NCBI GenBank assembly: GCA_028290165.1 | Contig: JAQGKJ010000504.1 | Coordinates: forward strand, 1-6,856 | DNA: 6,856 nucleotides | Reading direction: 5' to 3' | Source: Bradyrhizobium sp. | GTDB taxonomy: Bacteria; Pseudomonadota; Alphaproteobacteria; Rhizobiales; Xanthobacteraceae | Shown: positions 1 to 6,280 of the stretch, piece by piece | How positions within the stretch are numbered: the stretch's first letter is position 1 | Layout of the letters: each line of letters opens with the position of its first letter | Notes under the pieces: model-generated | Seen by the model: the letters and a program-made list of their open reading frames with translations, nothing else | Database searches by the model: none | What the model was told of the DNA's origin: nothing | Program-made: the position numbers and the translations under genes

Positions 1-1
1 G

Positions 2-448
2 CAGCCGACGCGGCTCGAAATCGAAATTACCGAGACGGTCCTGCTGCAGAACAAGGAAGCGACGCTTGCGGTGCTTCACCAGTTGCGCGCGCTTGGCGTC
101 CGGATCGCGATGGACGATTTCGGCACCGGGTATTCTTCGCTTACCTATCTTCAGTGTTTTCCGTTCGACAAGATTAAGATCGACCGGTCGTTCGTCAAGG
201 ACATCACGGAGAACACCGGCTCGCTCAATATCGTGCGGGCGGTCGCGGGGCTCGCGAACGGAATGGGCATGACCACCATCGCCGAAGGTGTGGAAACCGA
301 AGAACAGCTCGAGAAGATCAAATCCGAGGGCTGTACCGAGATGCAGGGATTCCTGTTCAGCCGGCCGCTGCCCGCAGCCGAGATCGAGCGGCTGTTCCTT
401 TCGCGCCTCAAGGCGCAAGAGGCTCCCGGCCGCATTGTCGCGGCGTGA
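2..448 (+). CDS. EAL-domain cyclic-di-GMP phosphodiesterase, C-terminal part (5' end outside window)
   Basis: The frame is open from the left edge to the TGA at 446-448, giving the last 148 residues of a longer protein. It covers the second half of an EAL domain, which hydrolyses cyclic-di-GMP to pGpG and so lowers this second messenger. Visible motifs, in fragment numbering: EITET (8-12) with a metal-binding Glu; the DDFGTGYSSL segment starting at Asp38-Asp39, which supplies metal-binding and loop-6 residues; KIDRSFV with the conserved Lys; AEGVET with its Glu; and the terminal MQGFLFSRPLP segment with the conserved Gln-Gly. All catalytic residues expected in this half are intact, so an active enzyme is likely. 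The EAL signature itself and any GGDEF, PAS or membrane part lie upstream and cannot be judged. The protein ends about 30 residues after the domain. The gene faces the MarR gene and shows no functional link to the transporter. Confidence 0.93.
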   Translation, partial: QPTRLEIEITETVLLQNKEATLAVLHQLRALGVRIAMDDFGTGYSSLTYLQCFPFDKIKIDRSFVKDITENTGSLNIVRAVAGLANGMGMTTIAEGVETEEQLEKIKSEGCTEMQGFLFSRPLPAAEIERLFLSRLKAQEAPGRIVAA

Positions 449-491
449 CCAGGGCAGCACCCGCTCCGCAGAGGCGCACTAACTGATTGGC

Positions 492-531
492 CGTCATTCC
501 CCGATGTGCAATTCCACATCGGGGAATGACG
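492..531. repeat. Perfect 17-bp hairpin between convergent genes (REP-like, possible bidirectional terminator)
   Basis: The arm CGTCATTCCCCGATGTG (492-508) is exactly complementary to 515-531, with a 6-nt loop CAATTC. It lies between the stop of the EAL gene (448) and the stop of the MarR gene (536), so either transcript would form it. There is no T-run on either side, so it is not a classical intrinsic terminator. A repeat-derived transcript-end stabiliser or Rho-associated stop is more likely. The CGTCAT end is shared with the repeats at 4852-4942. Confidence 0.75.
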
Positions 532-535
532 TTGG

Positions 536-1054
536 TCAAAACTCCCGTGCGATCGTGGCCAGCATCTCCAGCAGCGCCGCGCGGTTGGCGGGGCCCAGCA
601 ACTCATTGAGACGCGCTTCGTGCTTGGCGGCGACCAGTTTCTTGGCGCGCGCCAGCACCGCCCGGCCCTTGTCGGTCAGGACAAGGATGTGGGAGCGGCG
701 ATCGTTGGTGGAGCGTATCCGCGCGCAGAGATCGCGGCTCTCCAGCGCATCGAGCATCGCCACGAAATTCGGCCTGAGGATGCCGAGCGTATTGGCGATT
801 TCGGTCTGGTTGCGTCCCGGATTCTTGTCGAGCAGCAGCATGACCGAGAACTGCGCCGGCGTCAGTTGCAGCGGCGCGACGCAACGCAGGAAATCCTCGA
901 AGACTTTCAACTGCGCGCGCTTGAGCGAATAGCCCAACAATTCCGACAATTCGCCGAGCTGCAGGGCCGTGCTTTCCGCCGGCCCCTCGGCAGTCTCCTT
1001 GCTGGAGCGGGACGCCTTGGCAGGATCGACGGTGGCGGTCTTGGAAACAGTCAT
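536..1054 (-). CDS. MarR-family winged-helix transcriptional regulator
   Basis: The protein has 172 residues. Residues 1-30 form a Ser/Thr/Lys/Ala-rich tail, probably flexible. Residues 31-60 are the first dimerisation helix. Residues 62-130 are the winged helix-turn-helix, with the recognition helix near 93-107 and the wing near 112-128 carrying the family pattern STNDRRSHILVLTDKG. Residues 131-172 form C-terminal dimerisation helices. MarR proteins bind AT-rich palindromes as dimers and usually release DNA when they bind an aromatic acid, a CoA thioester or an oxidant. There are two cysteines (58 and 110); nothing indicates redox sensing. The ATG at 1054 is the only methionine start before the conserved helices, and its upstream Shine-Dalgarno match is poor. 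The gene is divergent from the importer operon across an AT-rich repeat region, so I infer that it regulates itself and the operon. CouR and BadR of Rhodopseudomonas are MarR analogues in aromatic catabolism; orthology is not established. Confidence 0.93.
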   Translation of the reverse strand: MTVSKTATVDPAKASRSSKETAEGPAESTALQLGELSELLGYSLKRAQLKVFEDFLRCVAPLQLTPAQFSVMLLLDKNPGRNQTEIANTLGILRPNFVAMLDALESRDLCARIRSTNDRRSHILVLTDKGRAVLARAKKLVAAKHEARLNELLGPANRAALLEMLATIAREF

Positions 1055-1110
1055 CGCTCGAGGCTCGCAATCCCGTTAGATTGAAACGCCTGCTCGGAGT
1101 CGCGCCGGCA

Positions 1111-1139
1111 GTGATATTATATTTGATAATTGTTATAAT
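1111..1139 (+). promoter_or_regulatory. Candidate sigma-70-type promoter for the importer operon
   Basis: GTGATA (1111-1116, four of six matches to TTGACA) is separated by 17 bp from a perfect TATAAT (1134-1139). A second possibility overlaps it: TTGATA (1124-1129), 16 bp, TATATT (1146-1151). Both overlap the repeats, so a regulator bound there would compete with RNA polymerase. In such AT-rich DNA, chance -10 matches are common. On the minus strand, TATAAT also occurs at 1121-1116 and 1149-1144 (towards the MarR gene), but with poor -35 partners. Confidence 0.4.
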
Positions 1140-1180
1140 ATAGATTATATTTGATAATCGTTATACGATATATCAAATAT
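1111..1180. promoter_or_regulatory. AT-rich divergent control region with tandem and inverted repeats (putative MarR operator)
   Basis: Only 11 of these 70 bases are G or C, in strong contrast to the GC-rich genes on both sides. A 22-bp sequence at 1116-1137 recurs at 1144-1165 with one mismatch (T1131 versus C1159); the copies start 28 bp apart. Their shared core ATATTTGATA is repeated inverted as TATCAAATAT at 1171-1180. With the second copy this forms a dyad: 1147-1161 pairs with 1165-1180, with a 3-nt centre (1162-1164) and one bulged base (1170). MarR dimers favour such AT-rich dyads, so two or three operator sites between the divergent regulator and importer genes are a reasonable inference. 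Confidence 0.65.
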
Positions 1181-1222
1181 TTCACAGCAGGTTCAACTGC
1201 GGTTTTACGACGGCCAGGCGGC

Positions 1223-1259
1223 CCCCTAAGGTCGCGATCGGTCCGACGCCTGAGGGGAG
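1223..1259 (+). promoter_or_regulatory. livH leader hairpin containing the ribosome-binding site
   Basis: GAGGGGAG at 1252-1259 is a good Shine-Dalgarno sequence 9 nt before the TTG at 1269, and it decides that start over the ATG at 1284 (24 nt away). CCCCTAAGG (1223-1231) can pair with CCTGAGGGG (1249-1257) with a single A-G mismatch, which puts the ribosome-binding site in a stem. This could limit translation, but no alternative structure or ligand pocket is evident. Confidence 0.45.
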
Positions 1260-1268
1260 CGCCCGGTC

Positions 1269-2309
1269 TTGAACACGACGATCATGCTGTTCCTGGTGCA
1301 GGACGGCATTACCAACGGCGCGATCTATGCGTTGCTCGGCCTGGCGCTGGTGCTGGTGTTCGCCGTAACCCGCGTGATCCTGATTCCGCAAGGCGAATTC
1401 GTCACCTATGGCGCGCTGACCTATGCCTCGCTGTCGTCGGGCCAGATTCCGGGCACCGCGCGGCTGGCGGTGGCGATGGGCATCGTGGCGTTTGGGCTCG
1501 ACCTGTTCTCGGCGCGCAAATCGCTGCGGCTGCGGCTTGTCGGCCGCGCATTCGCGGTCAATATCATGCTGCCCTCGGTTGTCTTTGCCCTGACATACCG
1601 GCTCGCCGGCCAGCATCCCCCTATCGCCGTCAACATCGCGCTGTCGCTTCTGATCGTGGCGTCGATCGGGCTGTTTCTCTATCGCATCGCGTTTCAACCG
1701 ATTGCGCACACCTCGGTGCTGGTGCTGTTGATTGCCTCTGTCGGCTGCCATCTGGCGCTGCAGGGTTTTGGGCTGGTGTTTTTCGGCGCCGAAGGCCAGC
1801 GCGGCCCGACGATTGCGGATGCGGCCTTGACCGTCGGCCCGTTGCGCTTCACCGGTCAGAGCCTTGCCGTCTACGCCATCACCATCGCCTTCATCGTCGG
1901 CCTGTGGCTGTTCTTCGGCTTGACTCTCACCGGCAAGGCGCTACGCGCCACTGCCATCAATCGCCTCGGCGCGCGGCTGGTCGGCATCCGGACCTCGCTG
2001 TCGGGACAGATCGCCTTCCTGCTGGCCTCGGTGATCGGGGCGATCTCGGGAATTCTGATCGTGCCGATCACGACGCTGTATTACGACACCGGCTTCCTGA
2101 TCGGCCTGAAAGGCTTTACTGCCGCGATCATCGGCGGTCTCGTCAGCTATCCCCTGACCGCGATTGCGGCGCTGGTGGTCGGGTCGGTCGAAGCCTTTTC
2201 CTCGTTCTATGCCAGCAATTTCAAGGAGGTCATCGTCTTCACGTTGATCCTTCCGGTTCTGTTGCTGCGGTCGCTGGCGGCGCCGGCGGTCGAGGAAGAA
2301 AAGGATTAA
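1269..2309 (+). CDS. livH: Branched-chain amino acid-type (HAAT) ABC transporter permease, LivH family
   Basis: This 346-residue inner-membrane protein is one of the two channel subunits of the importer. Hydrophobic segments alternate with short loops throughout. Family landmarks include the N-terminal DGITNGAIYALLGLALVLVF helix, RVILIPQGEF (the position of the usual NFAHGEF), AFQPIAHTSVLVLLIASVG, the cytoplasmic coupling segment NRLGARLVGIRTSLSGQIAF, and GLKGFTAAIIGGLVSYPLTA. It is longer than typical LivH proteins (about 290-310), mainly from an extra stretch around residues 60-110 with additional hydrophobic sequence. The start is TTG at 1269, supported by GAGGGGAG 9 nt upstream; a stop at 1251 in this frame rules out a longer form. 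It ends at TAA 2309, 6 nt before the next gene, in an operon with the LivM-LivG fusion and LivF. The substrate cannot be read from the permease. Confidence 0.93.
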   Translation: MNTTIMLFLVQDGITNGAIYALLGLALVLVFAVTRVILIPQGEFVTYGALTYASLSSGQIPGTARLAVAMGIVAFGLDLFSARKSLRLRLVGRAFAVNIMLPSVVFALTYRLAGQHPPIAVNIALSLLIVASIGLFLYRIAFQPIAHTSVLVLLIASVGCHLALQGFGLVFFGAEGQRGPTIADAALTVGPLRFTGQSLAVYAITIAFIVGLWLFFGLTLTGKALRATAINRLGARLVGIRTSLSGQIAFLLASVIGAISGILIVPITTLYYDTGFLIGLKGFTAAIIGGLVSYPLTAIAALVVGSVEAFSSFYASNFKEVIVFTLILPVLLLRSLAAPAVEEEKD

Positions 2310-2315
2310 CCCTCG

Positions 2316-4085
2316 ATGACGGAGCGACTGCCCATCCTCGTGTTCGCGCTCGTCATGATGGCGGTCCCGTTCGTGCCGGGCATGCCGCCGTTCTGGATCG
2401 TGCTGCTGGACAATATTGGGCTTTCCGCGCTGGTGGCGATGGGGCTGGTGCTGCTGACCGGCGTCGGCGGCCTCACCTCGTTTGGCCAGGCGGCGTTTTG
2501 CGGTTTTGGGGCCTACACCACGGCGGTGCTGACGACGGCCTACGGCGTTTCGCCGTGGCTGACGCTGCCGCTGTCTCTTTTGGTGAGCGGCGTCGCCGCG
2601 GTGCTGCTCGGCCTCGTCACGGTGCGGCTGTCGGGCCACTATCTGCCGCTTGGCACCATCGCCTGGGGTCTCGGCCTGTTTTATCTGTTCAGCAAGCTCG
2701 AATTCTTGGGGCGCAACGATGGCATCTCCGGCATCCCGCCGCTGTCGATCGGGGCTTTCCGGATGATCGATCCCGGAACGATCTATTTTGCGATTTGGAC
2801 CGCGGTATTGATCTCTGCGCTGCTCACCATGAACCTGCTGGACTCGCGCACCGGCCGCGCCATCCGCGCGCTGCGGCGCGGGCATATCGCCGCCGAAGCG
2901 TTCGGTGTGCAGACGCCGCGCGCAAAGCTCCTGGTCTTCATCTATGCGGCGGTGCTGGCCGGCCTCTCCGGCTGGTTCTATGCGCATTTCCAGCGCGCCG
3001 CCAATCCGACGCCCTTCGGCGCGCAGGCCGGCATCGAATATCTGTTCATCGCGGTCGTCGGCGGCGCCGGCTATGTCTGGGGTGGCGTTTTGGGCGCTGC
3101 CATTGTCGTCATCCTGAAAGAGATCCTGCAGAGCTATCTGCCTTACGTGTTCGGAGGCCAAGGCCAGCTCGAGACCATCGTGTTCGGAATCTTGCTGGTG
3201 GTGCTGCTGCAGCTGGCGCCAACGGGGGTCTGGCCCTGGCTGATGGCGCGGTTGCCGCTCAAGCCAAGCCGCAGGCGGCCCGATACGACGCTGACCTTGC
3301 CGCCTCGCACGCGGGTGGCGGGTGCTCCCAGCGTACTCCTGCACATCGAGAAAGCGCGAAAGCAGTTCGGCGGCGTGATCGCCGTCAACGACGTCTCCTT
3401 CGATGTCCAGGCCCGCGAGATCGTTGCACTGATCGGCCCCAACGGCGCCGGCAAGAGCACGACCTTCAACCTGATCACCGGCGTGCTCACCTCGTCCGGC
3501 GGTACTATCTCCGTGCTGGGCAAGAAGATCGACAACGCGCCGCCGCAAGAGGTTACAAAACTCGGCGTCGCCAGGACCTTCCAGCACGTCAAGCTGGTGT
3601 CGGATATGACCGTGCTGGAAAACGTCGCGATCGGCGCGCATCTGCGCGGCCACTCCGGCGCCATTTCCAGCATGCTTCGTCTCGATCGCACCGACGAGGC
3701 AAGATTGCTGGCGGAGGCGGCGCGCCAGATCGCGCGCGTTGGCCTGTCCGACCAGATCGACGCGCTGGCGGGCAGCCTGTCGCTGGGCCAGCAGCGCATC
3801 GTCGAGATCGCGCGTGCGCTGTGCGTCGACCCGATGCTGCTGCTGCTCGATGAGCCGGCGGCAGGACTGCGGCATATGGAGAAGCAACGATTGGCAGCGC
3901 TGCTACGCACACTGCGCGACGGCGGCATGTCGGTGCTGCTGGTGGAGCACGATATGGGGTTTGTGATGGATCTCGCCGACCGCATCGTGGTGCTCGACTT
4001 CGGCACCAAGATCGCCGAGGGCAGGCCGGAGGCGATCAAGACCAATCCCGAGGTGATCAAGGCCTATCTCGGAGCGGCCGCCTGA
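2316..4085 (+). CDS. livM-livG: Fused LivM-type permease and LivG-type ATPase of a HAAT ABC importer
   Basis: One uninterrupted 589-residue frame combines two subunits that are separate in Escherichia coli. Residues 1 to about 310 are the LivM permease: [17 protein letters not shown] and [19 protein letters not shown] near the start, [16 protein letters not shown], the coupling segment [19 protein letters not shown], and [17 protein letters not shown] linker of about 30 residues rich in Arg, Pro and Thr follows. Residues 341-589 are the LivG ATPase: Walker [10 protein letters not shown] (374-382), Q-loop in RTFQHVKL, signature LSLGQQ (488-493, Leu where LSGGQ has Gly), Walker B ending at Asp512 with catalytic Glu513, and H-loop His545. 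All ATPase residues are intact. AAGGA (2301-2305) inside the end of livH is its ribosome-binding site, 10 nt before the ATG. The fusion ties one permease to one ATPase and pairs with LivH plus LivF. Such fusions are known in Rhizobiales. Confidence 0.95.
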   Translation: MTERLPILVFALVMMAVPFVPGMPPFWIVLLDNIGLSALVAMGLVLLTGVGGLTSFGQAAFCGFGAYTTAVLTTAYGVSPWLTLPLSLLVSGVAAVLLGLVTVRLSGHYLPLGTIAWGLGLFYLFSKLEFLGRNDGISGIPPLSIGAFRMIDPGTIYFAIWTAVLISALLTMNLLDSRTGRAIRALRRGHIAAEAFGVQTPRAKLLVFIYAAVLAGLSGWFYAHFQRAANPTPFGAQAGIEYLFIAVVGGAGYVWGGVLGAAIVVILKEILQSYLPYVFGGQGQLETIVFGILLVVLLQLAPTGVWPWLMARLPLKPSRRRPDTTLTLPPRTRVAGAPSVLLHIEKARKQFGGVIAVNDVSFDVQAREIVALIGPNGAGKSTTFNLITGVLTSSGGTISVLGKKIDNAPPQEVTKLGVARTFQHVKLVSDMTVLENVAIGAHLRGHSGAISSMLRLDRTDEARLLAEAARQIARVGLSDQIDALAGSLSLGQQRIVEIARALCVDPMLLLLDEPAAGLRHMEKQRLAALLRTLRDGGMSVLLVEHDMGFVMDLADRIVVLDFGTKIAEGRPEAIKTNPEVIKAYLGAAA

Positions 4086-4093
4086 CTCCCGGC

Positions 4094-4825
4094 ATGAGCG
4101 CGCTGTTGTCAGTGTCGTCGGCGCACGTCGCCTATGGCAAGGTCGAAGCCGTCCGCTCGGTGTCGCTCGACGTTGCCGACAACGAGATCGTCACCATCAT
4201 CGGCGCCAACGGCGCCGGCAAGACCACGCTCTTAAACGCCATCATGGGGATCCTGCCGCTGAAGGGCCGCGTGACCTTTGCCGGCACCGATATCGCGCAG
4301 CTCGAGATCGAGGACCGCGTCGCGGCGGGCTTGAGCCTGGTGCCGGAGCATCGCGAGCTGTTCGCCACCATGAGCGTCGAGGACAATCTGCAGCTCGGCG
4401 CCTTCCGGGTCGCCAAGGCGACGGCGGCCAACTCGTTCGAGCGGGTCTACACGCTGTTTCCGCGGCTGAAAGAGCGGCGCAAGCAACTCGCAGGCACCCT
4501 GTCGGGCGGCGAGCAGCAAATGCTGGCGATGGGCCGTGCGTTGATGGGCGCGCCAAAGCTGTTGATGCTGGACGAGCCCAGTCTTGGGCTGGCGCCGATC
4601 ATCGTCGCCGATATCTTCCGCACCATCGGCGAACTGCGTGCCGGCGGCGTGTCGGTGCTGCTGGTCGAGCAGAACGCGCAAGCCGCATTGCAGATCGCCG
4701 ACCGCGCCTATGTGATGGAGCTCGGCGAGTTCATCCTGAACGGTCCGGCAAAGGAGATCGCCACCAACGCCCGCGTCGCGGCGAGCTATCTCGGCTTTCA
4801 GCACGAAGGCGAGAGCGCGATCTAG
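4094..4825 (+). CDS. livF: HAAT ABC importer ATP-binding protein, LivF family
   Basis: This 243-residue cytoplasmic ATPase is of normal LivF length and is the second motor of the importer. Walker A is GANGAGKTT (37-45). The signature LSGGEQQM starts at 136. Walker B LLMLDEPSLGLAP has Asp160 and catalytic Glu161. The H-loop position is Gln193 in VEQN, which is usual for LivF rather than a defect; the LivG half of the preceding protein carries the canonical His. The ATG lies 8 nt after the stop of the LivM-LivG gene without a strong Shine-Dalgarno sequence, so translational coupling is likely. It is the last gene of the plus-strand operon and ends at TAG 4825, just before an inverted repeat pair that probably marks the transcript end. 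Confidence 0.95.
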   Translation: MSALLSVSSAHVAYGKVEAVRSVSLDVADNEIVTIIGANGAGKTTLLNAIMGILPLKGRVTFAGTDIAQLEIEDRVAAGLSLVPEHRELFATMSVEDNLQLGAFRVAKATAANSFERVYTLFPRLKERRKQLAGTLSGGEQQMLAMGRALMGAPKLLMLDEPSLGLAPIIVADIFRTIGELRAGGVSVLLVEQNAQAALQIADRAYVMELGEFILNGPAKEIATNARVAASYLGFQHEGESAI

Positions 4826-4851
4826 AGTTGAACCCTGCCAATGACCCTCAG

Positions 4852-4942
4852 CGTCATGCCCGCGCTTGTCGCGGGCATCCACGTCTTGCTTTTCTTTGAG
4901 GCGCCAAAGCCGTGGATGGCCGGGACAAGCCCGGCCACGACG
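4852..4942. repeat. Inverted pair of 32-nt palindromic repeats between convergent genes
   Basis: Unit A (4852-4883) begins CGTCATGCCC and ends GGGCATCCACG. Unit B (4911-4942) is an inverted copy matching it at 27 of 32 positions. Each unit folds on itself with a 7-bp stem and a 5-nt loop: GCCCGCG-CTTGT-CGCGGGC (4858-4876) and GGCCGGG-ACAAG-CCCGGCC (4918-4936). The two units can also pair with each other into one long hairpin. The 27-nt spacer holds a third small stem, CTTTG (4894-4898) with CAAAG (4905-4909). It sits between the stops of livF (4825) and the binding-protein gene (4965), so it probably acts as a bidirectional transcript end or RNA-stabilising element. Units of this type are common in Bradyrhizobium and Rhodopseudomonas intergenic DNA. 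Confidence 0.85.
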
Positions 4943-4964
4943 ATTAAAATCGAGCTTCAGCCGC

Positions 4965-6116
4965 TCACATCGCAGGGACGTACTTGCCGTCCTTCACGGT
5001 CAGGATGATGCGCGAACGGTCGTCGAGGCCGTAGCGGTCTTTGTCGGTGAAATTGTAGACGCCCTGGCTGGCGGCGATTTCACGTTCGGTCATGAAGGCC
5101 TGACGGATAGCCTCGCGGAATTCCGGCGTGCCGGGTTTTGCCGTCTTCAGCGCAACCGGGATGACGCGCTCCAGCACCTTGAAGGCGTCATAGGAATGGC
5201 CTGCGAACTGGCTGCGGCTGTTGGGGCCGTACTTGGCTTCATAGGCGGTGTTGAGCGCGAGACCCGGCTTCTTGGTCAGCGCGCTGTCTGCTTGCGTCTC
5301 CGGCGACATCACCGGACCCGATGCCATGATCACGCCTTCCGCCGCCGGACCCGAAATGCGGATGAAGTCCATGCTGGCGGCGCCGTGGGTCTGATAGATC
5401 AGGCCCTTGTAGCCGCGCTCGCGCAAGGCCGTCTGCGGCAGACCGGCCGCGGTGCCGGAGGCGCCGACCAGGACCGCATCGGGGTTAGCGGCAACGAGTT
5501 TCAAGACCTGGCCCGCGACGGAGGTATCCGGCCGCGCAAAGCGTTCCTCGTCGACCAGCGTCATTCCCATCGGGACGCCTTGCGCCTTGAAATCGTTGAA
5601 CCAGAGGTCGCCGTAAGAATCCGAGTAGCCGATATAGCCCACGGTTTTGACGTTATGCGCCTTCATGTGCTCGTACAGCACCTTGCCCATGATCGGAACC
5701 GGCTGCGGCATGTCGACCGACCATTTTGCGCGCTCCGGCGTGATCGGAAACGGCGCCAGACCGATATGGGGAATTCCCGCCTCGTTGGCGACGTTGGACA
5801 CGGCGATGGCCGGGGGCGTGGTCGAGGACCCCATGATGACGTCGGCCTTGGACTCCGAGACGAAACGGCGCGCATTGGTGGTGGCGTTGGTCGGATCGCC
5901 GCCGTCGTCGAGCACGATGAGCTTGAGCGGCACGCCGGCGATCTCCTTCACCACGAAATCAAGCGCGTTGCGCTCGGGAATGCCGAGCGCGGCCGCAGGT
6001 CCCGTGGTGGAGATCGAGATGCCGATGGTGATTTCATTGGTCTGCGCCATCGCGGGCAACCCCGGCAGCGCGAATGACGCCGCGATGACCGCCGCGGACA
6101 GATAAAACTTTTTCAT
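4965..6116 (-). CDS. Periplasmic substrate-binding protein of a HAAT-type ABC importer (LivK-like, Peripla_BP_6)
   Basis: The precursor has 383 residues. A clear Sec signal peptide (MKKFYLSAAVIAAS, hydrophobic core, then LPAMA) predicts signal peptidase I cleavage after Ala24. The mature protein starts QTNEITIGISISTTGPAAALG, the first strand and ligand-contact loop of this family. The two-lobe type I binding fold continues with VVKEIAGVPLKLIVLDDGGDPTNAT written over residues 50-80, SKADVIMGSS, a lobe-crossing KTVGYIGYSDSYGD segment, and GHSYDAFKVLERV near the C-terminus. It captures the substrate in the periplasm and delivers it to the LivH/LivM channel. The start is the ATG at 6116, with GGGAGGA 4 nt upstream and the signal peptide directly after it. 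The gene runs opposite to the importer operon and lies downstream of the thioesterase gene on the same strand, 164 nt away. The ligand is unknown; aromatic-acid binders such as CouP belong to the same broad family. Confidence 0.94.
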   Translation of the reverse strand: MKKFYLSAAVIAASFALPGLPAMAQTNEITIGISISTTGPAAALGIPERNALDFVVKEIAGVPLKLIVLDDGGDPTNATTNARRFVSESKADVIMGSSTTPPAIAVSNVANEAGIPHIGLAPFPITPERAKWSVDMPQPVPIMGKVLYEHMKAHNVKTVGYIGYSDSYGDLWFNDFKAQGVPMGMTLVDEERFARPDTSVAGQVLKLVAANPDAVLVGASGTAAGLPQTALRERGYKGLIYQTHGAASMDFIRISGPAAEGVIMASGPVMSPETQADSALTKKPGLALNTAYEAKYGPNSRSQFAGHSYDAFKVLERVIPVALKTAKPGTPEFREAIRQAFMTEREIAASQGVYNFTDKDRYGLDDRSRIILTVKDGKYVPAM

Positions 6117-6120
6117 TGAT

Positions 6121-6127
6121 TCCTCCC
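6121..6127 (-). promoter_or_regulatory. Strong ribosome-binding site of the substrate-binding protein gene
   Basis: Read on the minus strand, GGGAGGA lies 4 nt before the ATG at 6116-6114. It is the best Shine-Dalgarno match in the window, and it fixes the start over upstream in-frame possibilities such as 6206. A binding protein is normally needed in excess over its membrane partners, and this agrees with a strong site. Confidence 0.8.
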
Positions 6128-6174
6128 TTGGATATTGTTGTTCAGTCTCTTTGTTTTGAAGATGATCTTTGTTT

Positions 6175-6223
6175 GAGCATGATCTTTTCAGAAAGCCGGT
6201 GCCCACTCTTCCTGATCATGCTC
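6175..6223. repeat. 49-bp palindromic repeat with GAGCATGATC / GATCATGCTC ends
   Basis: The perfect 10-bp terminal inverted repeats GAGCATGATC (6175-6184) and GATCATGCTC (6214-6223) flank a 29-nt interior that includes CCGGTGCCCACT. I recognise this as the style of a dispersed element seen between genes in Bradyrhizobium and relatives (recognition from memory, not a search). It lies between the thioesterase stop (6281) and the binding-protein start (6116). As RNA it could form a hairpin that separates expression of the two genes. ATGATCTTT also occurs twice nearby (6162-6170 and 6179-6187). Confidence 0.7.
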
Positions 6224-6280
6224 TAGATCAAAATTCGATCGGCAATTCAGCCCCTTCTTTAGGCGATGCGCTGATTAGAG

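Noticed and set aside
492..531. The hairpin as a classical intrinsic terminator
   Set aside because: There is no T-run after the stem on either strand, so only a repeat or a non-classical transcript-end role is claimed.
1111..1180. AT-rich repeats as a CRISPR array or replication origin iterons
   Set aside because: There are only two direct copies and one inverted core, with no distinct spacers and no replication gene. The position between divergent genes fits an operator.
1151..3853. A 900-codon open frame on the plus strand, overlapping livH and the LivM-LivG gene in another frame
   Set aside because: It is an out-of-frame reading of GC-rich genes: the translation is dominated by Arg, Ala and Gly with no recognisable domain. 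The true frames carry full ABC motifs.
1941..3887. A 648-codon open frame on the minus strand, antisense to the importer genes
   Set aside because: Its product is very rich in Gln, Arg, Asp and His with no fold or motif, as expected for the complement of GC-rich codons. No ribosome-binding site or promoter supports it.
2316..4085. The LivM-LivG fusion as a sequencing or assembly error that joined two genes
   Set aside because: The frame is continuous through a plausible linker. No stop, start or ribosome-binding site lies where a separate ATPase gene would begin, and fused forms are known in this bacterial group.
4866..6077. A 403-codon open frame on the plus strand, antisense to the binding-protein gene
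   Set aside because: It starts inside the palindromic repeat, its sequence is low-complexity Arg/Gly/Asp-rich, and the opposite strand encodes a clear secreted binding protein.
6117..6206. A 30-residue N-terminal extension of the binding protein, from a start at 6206
   Set aside because: It would read through the strong Shine-Dalgarno sequence and part of the palindromic repeat and would bury the signal peptide inside the protein. The ATG at 6116 fits much better.
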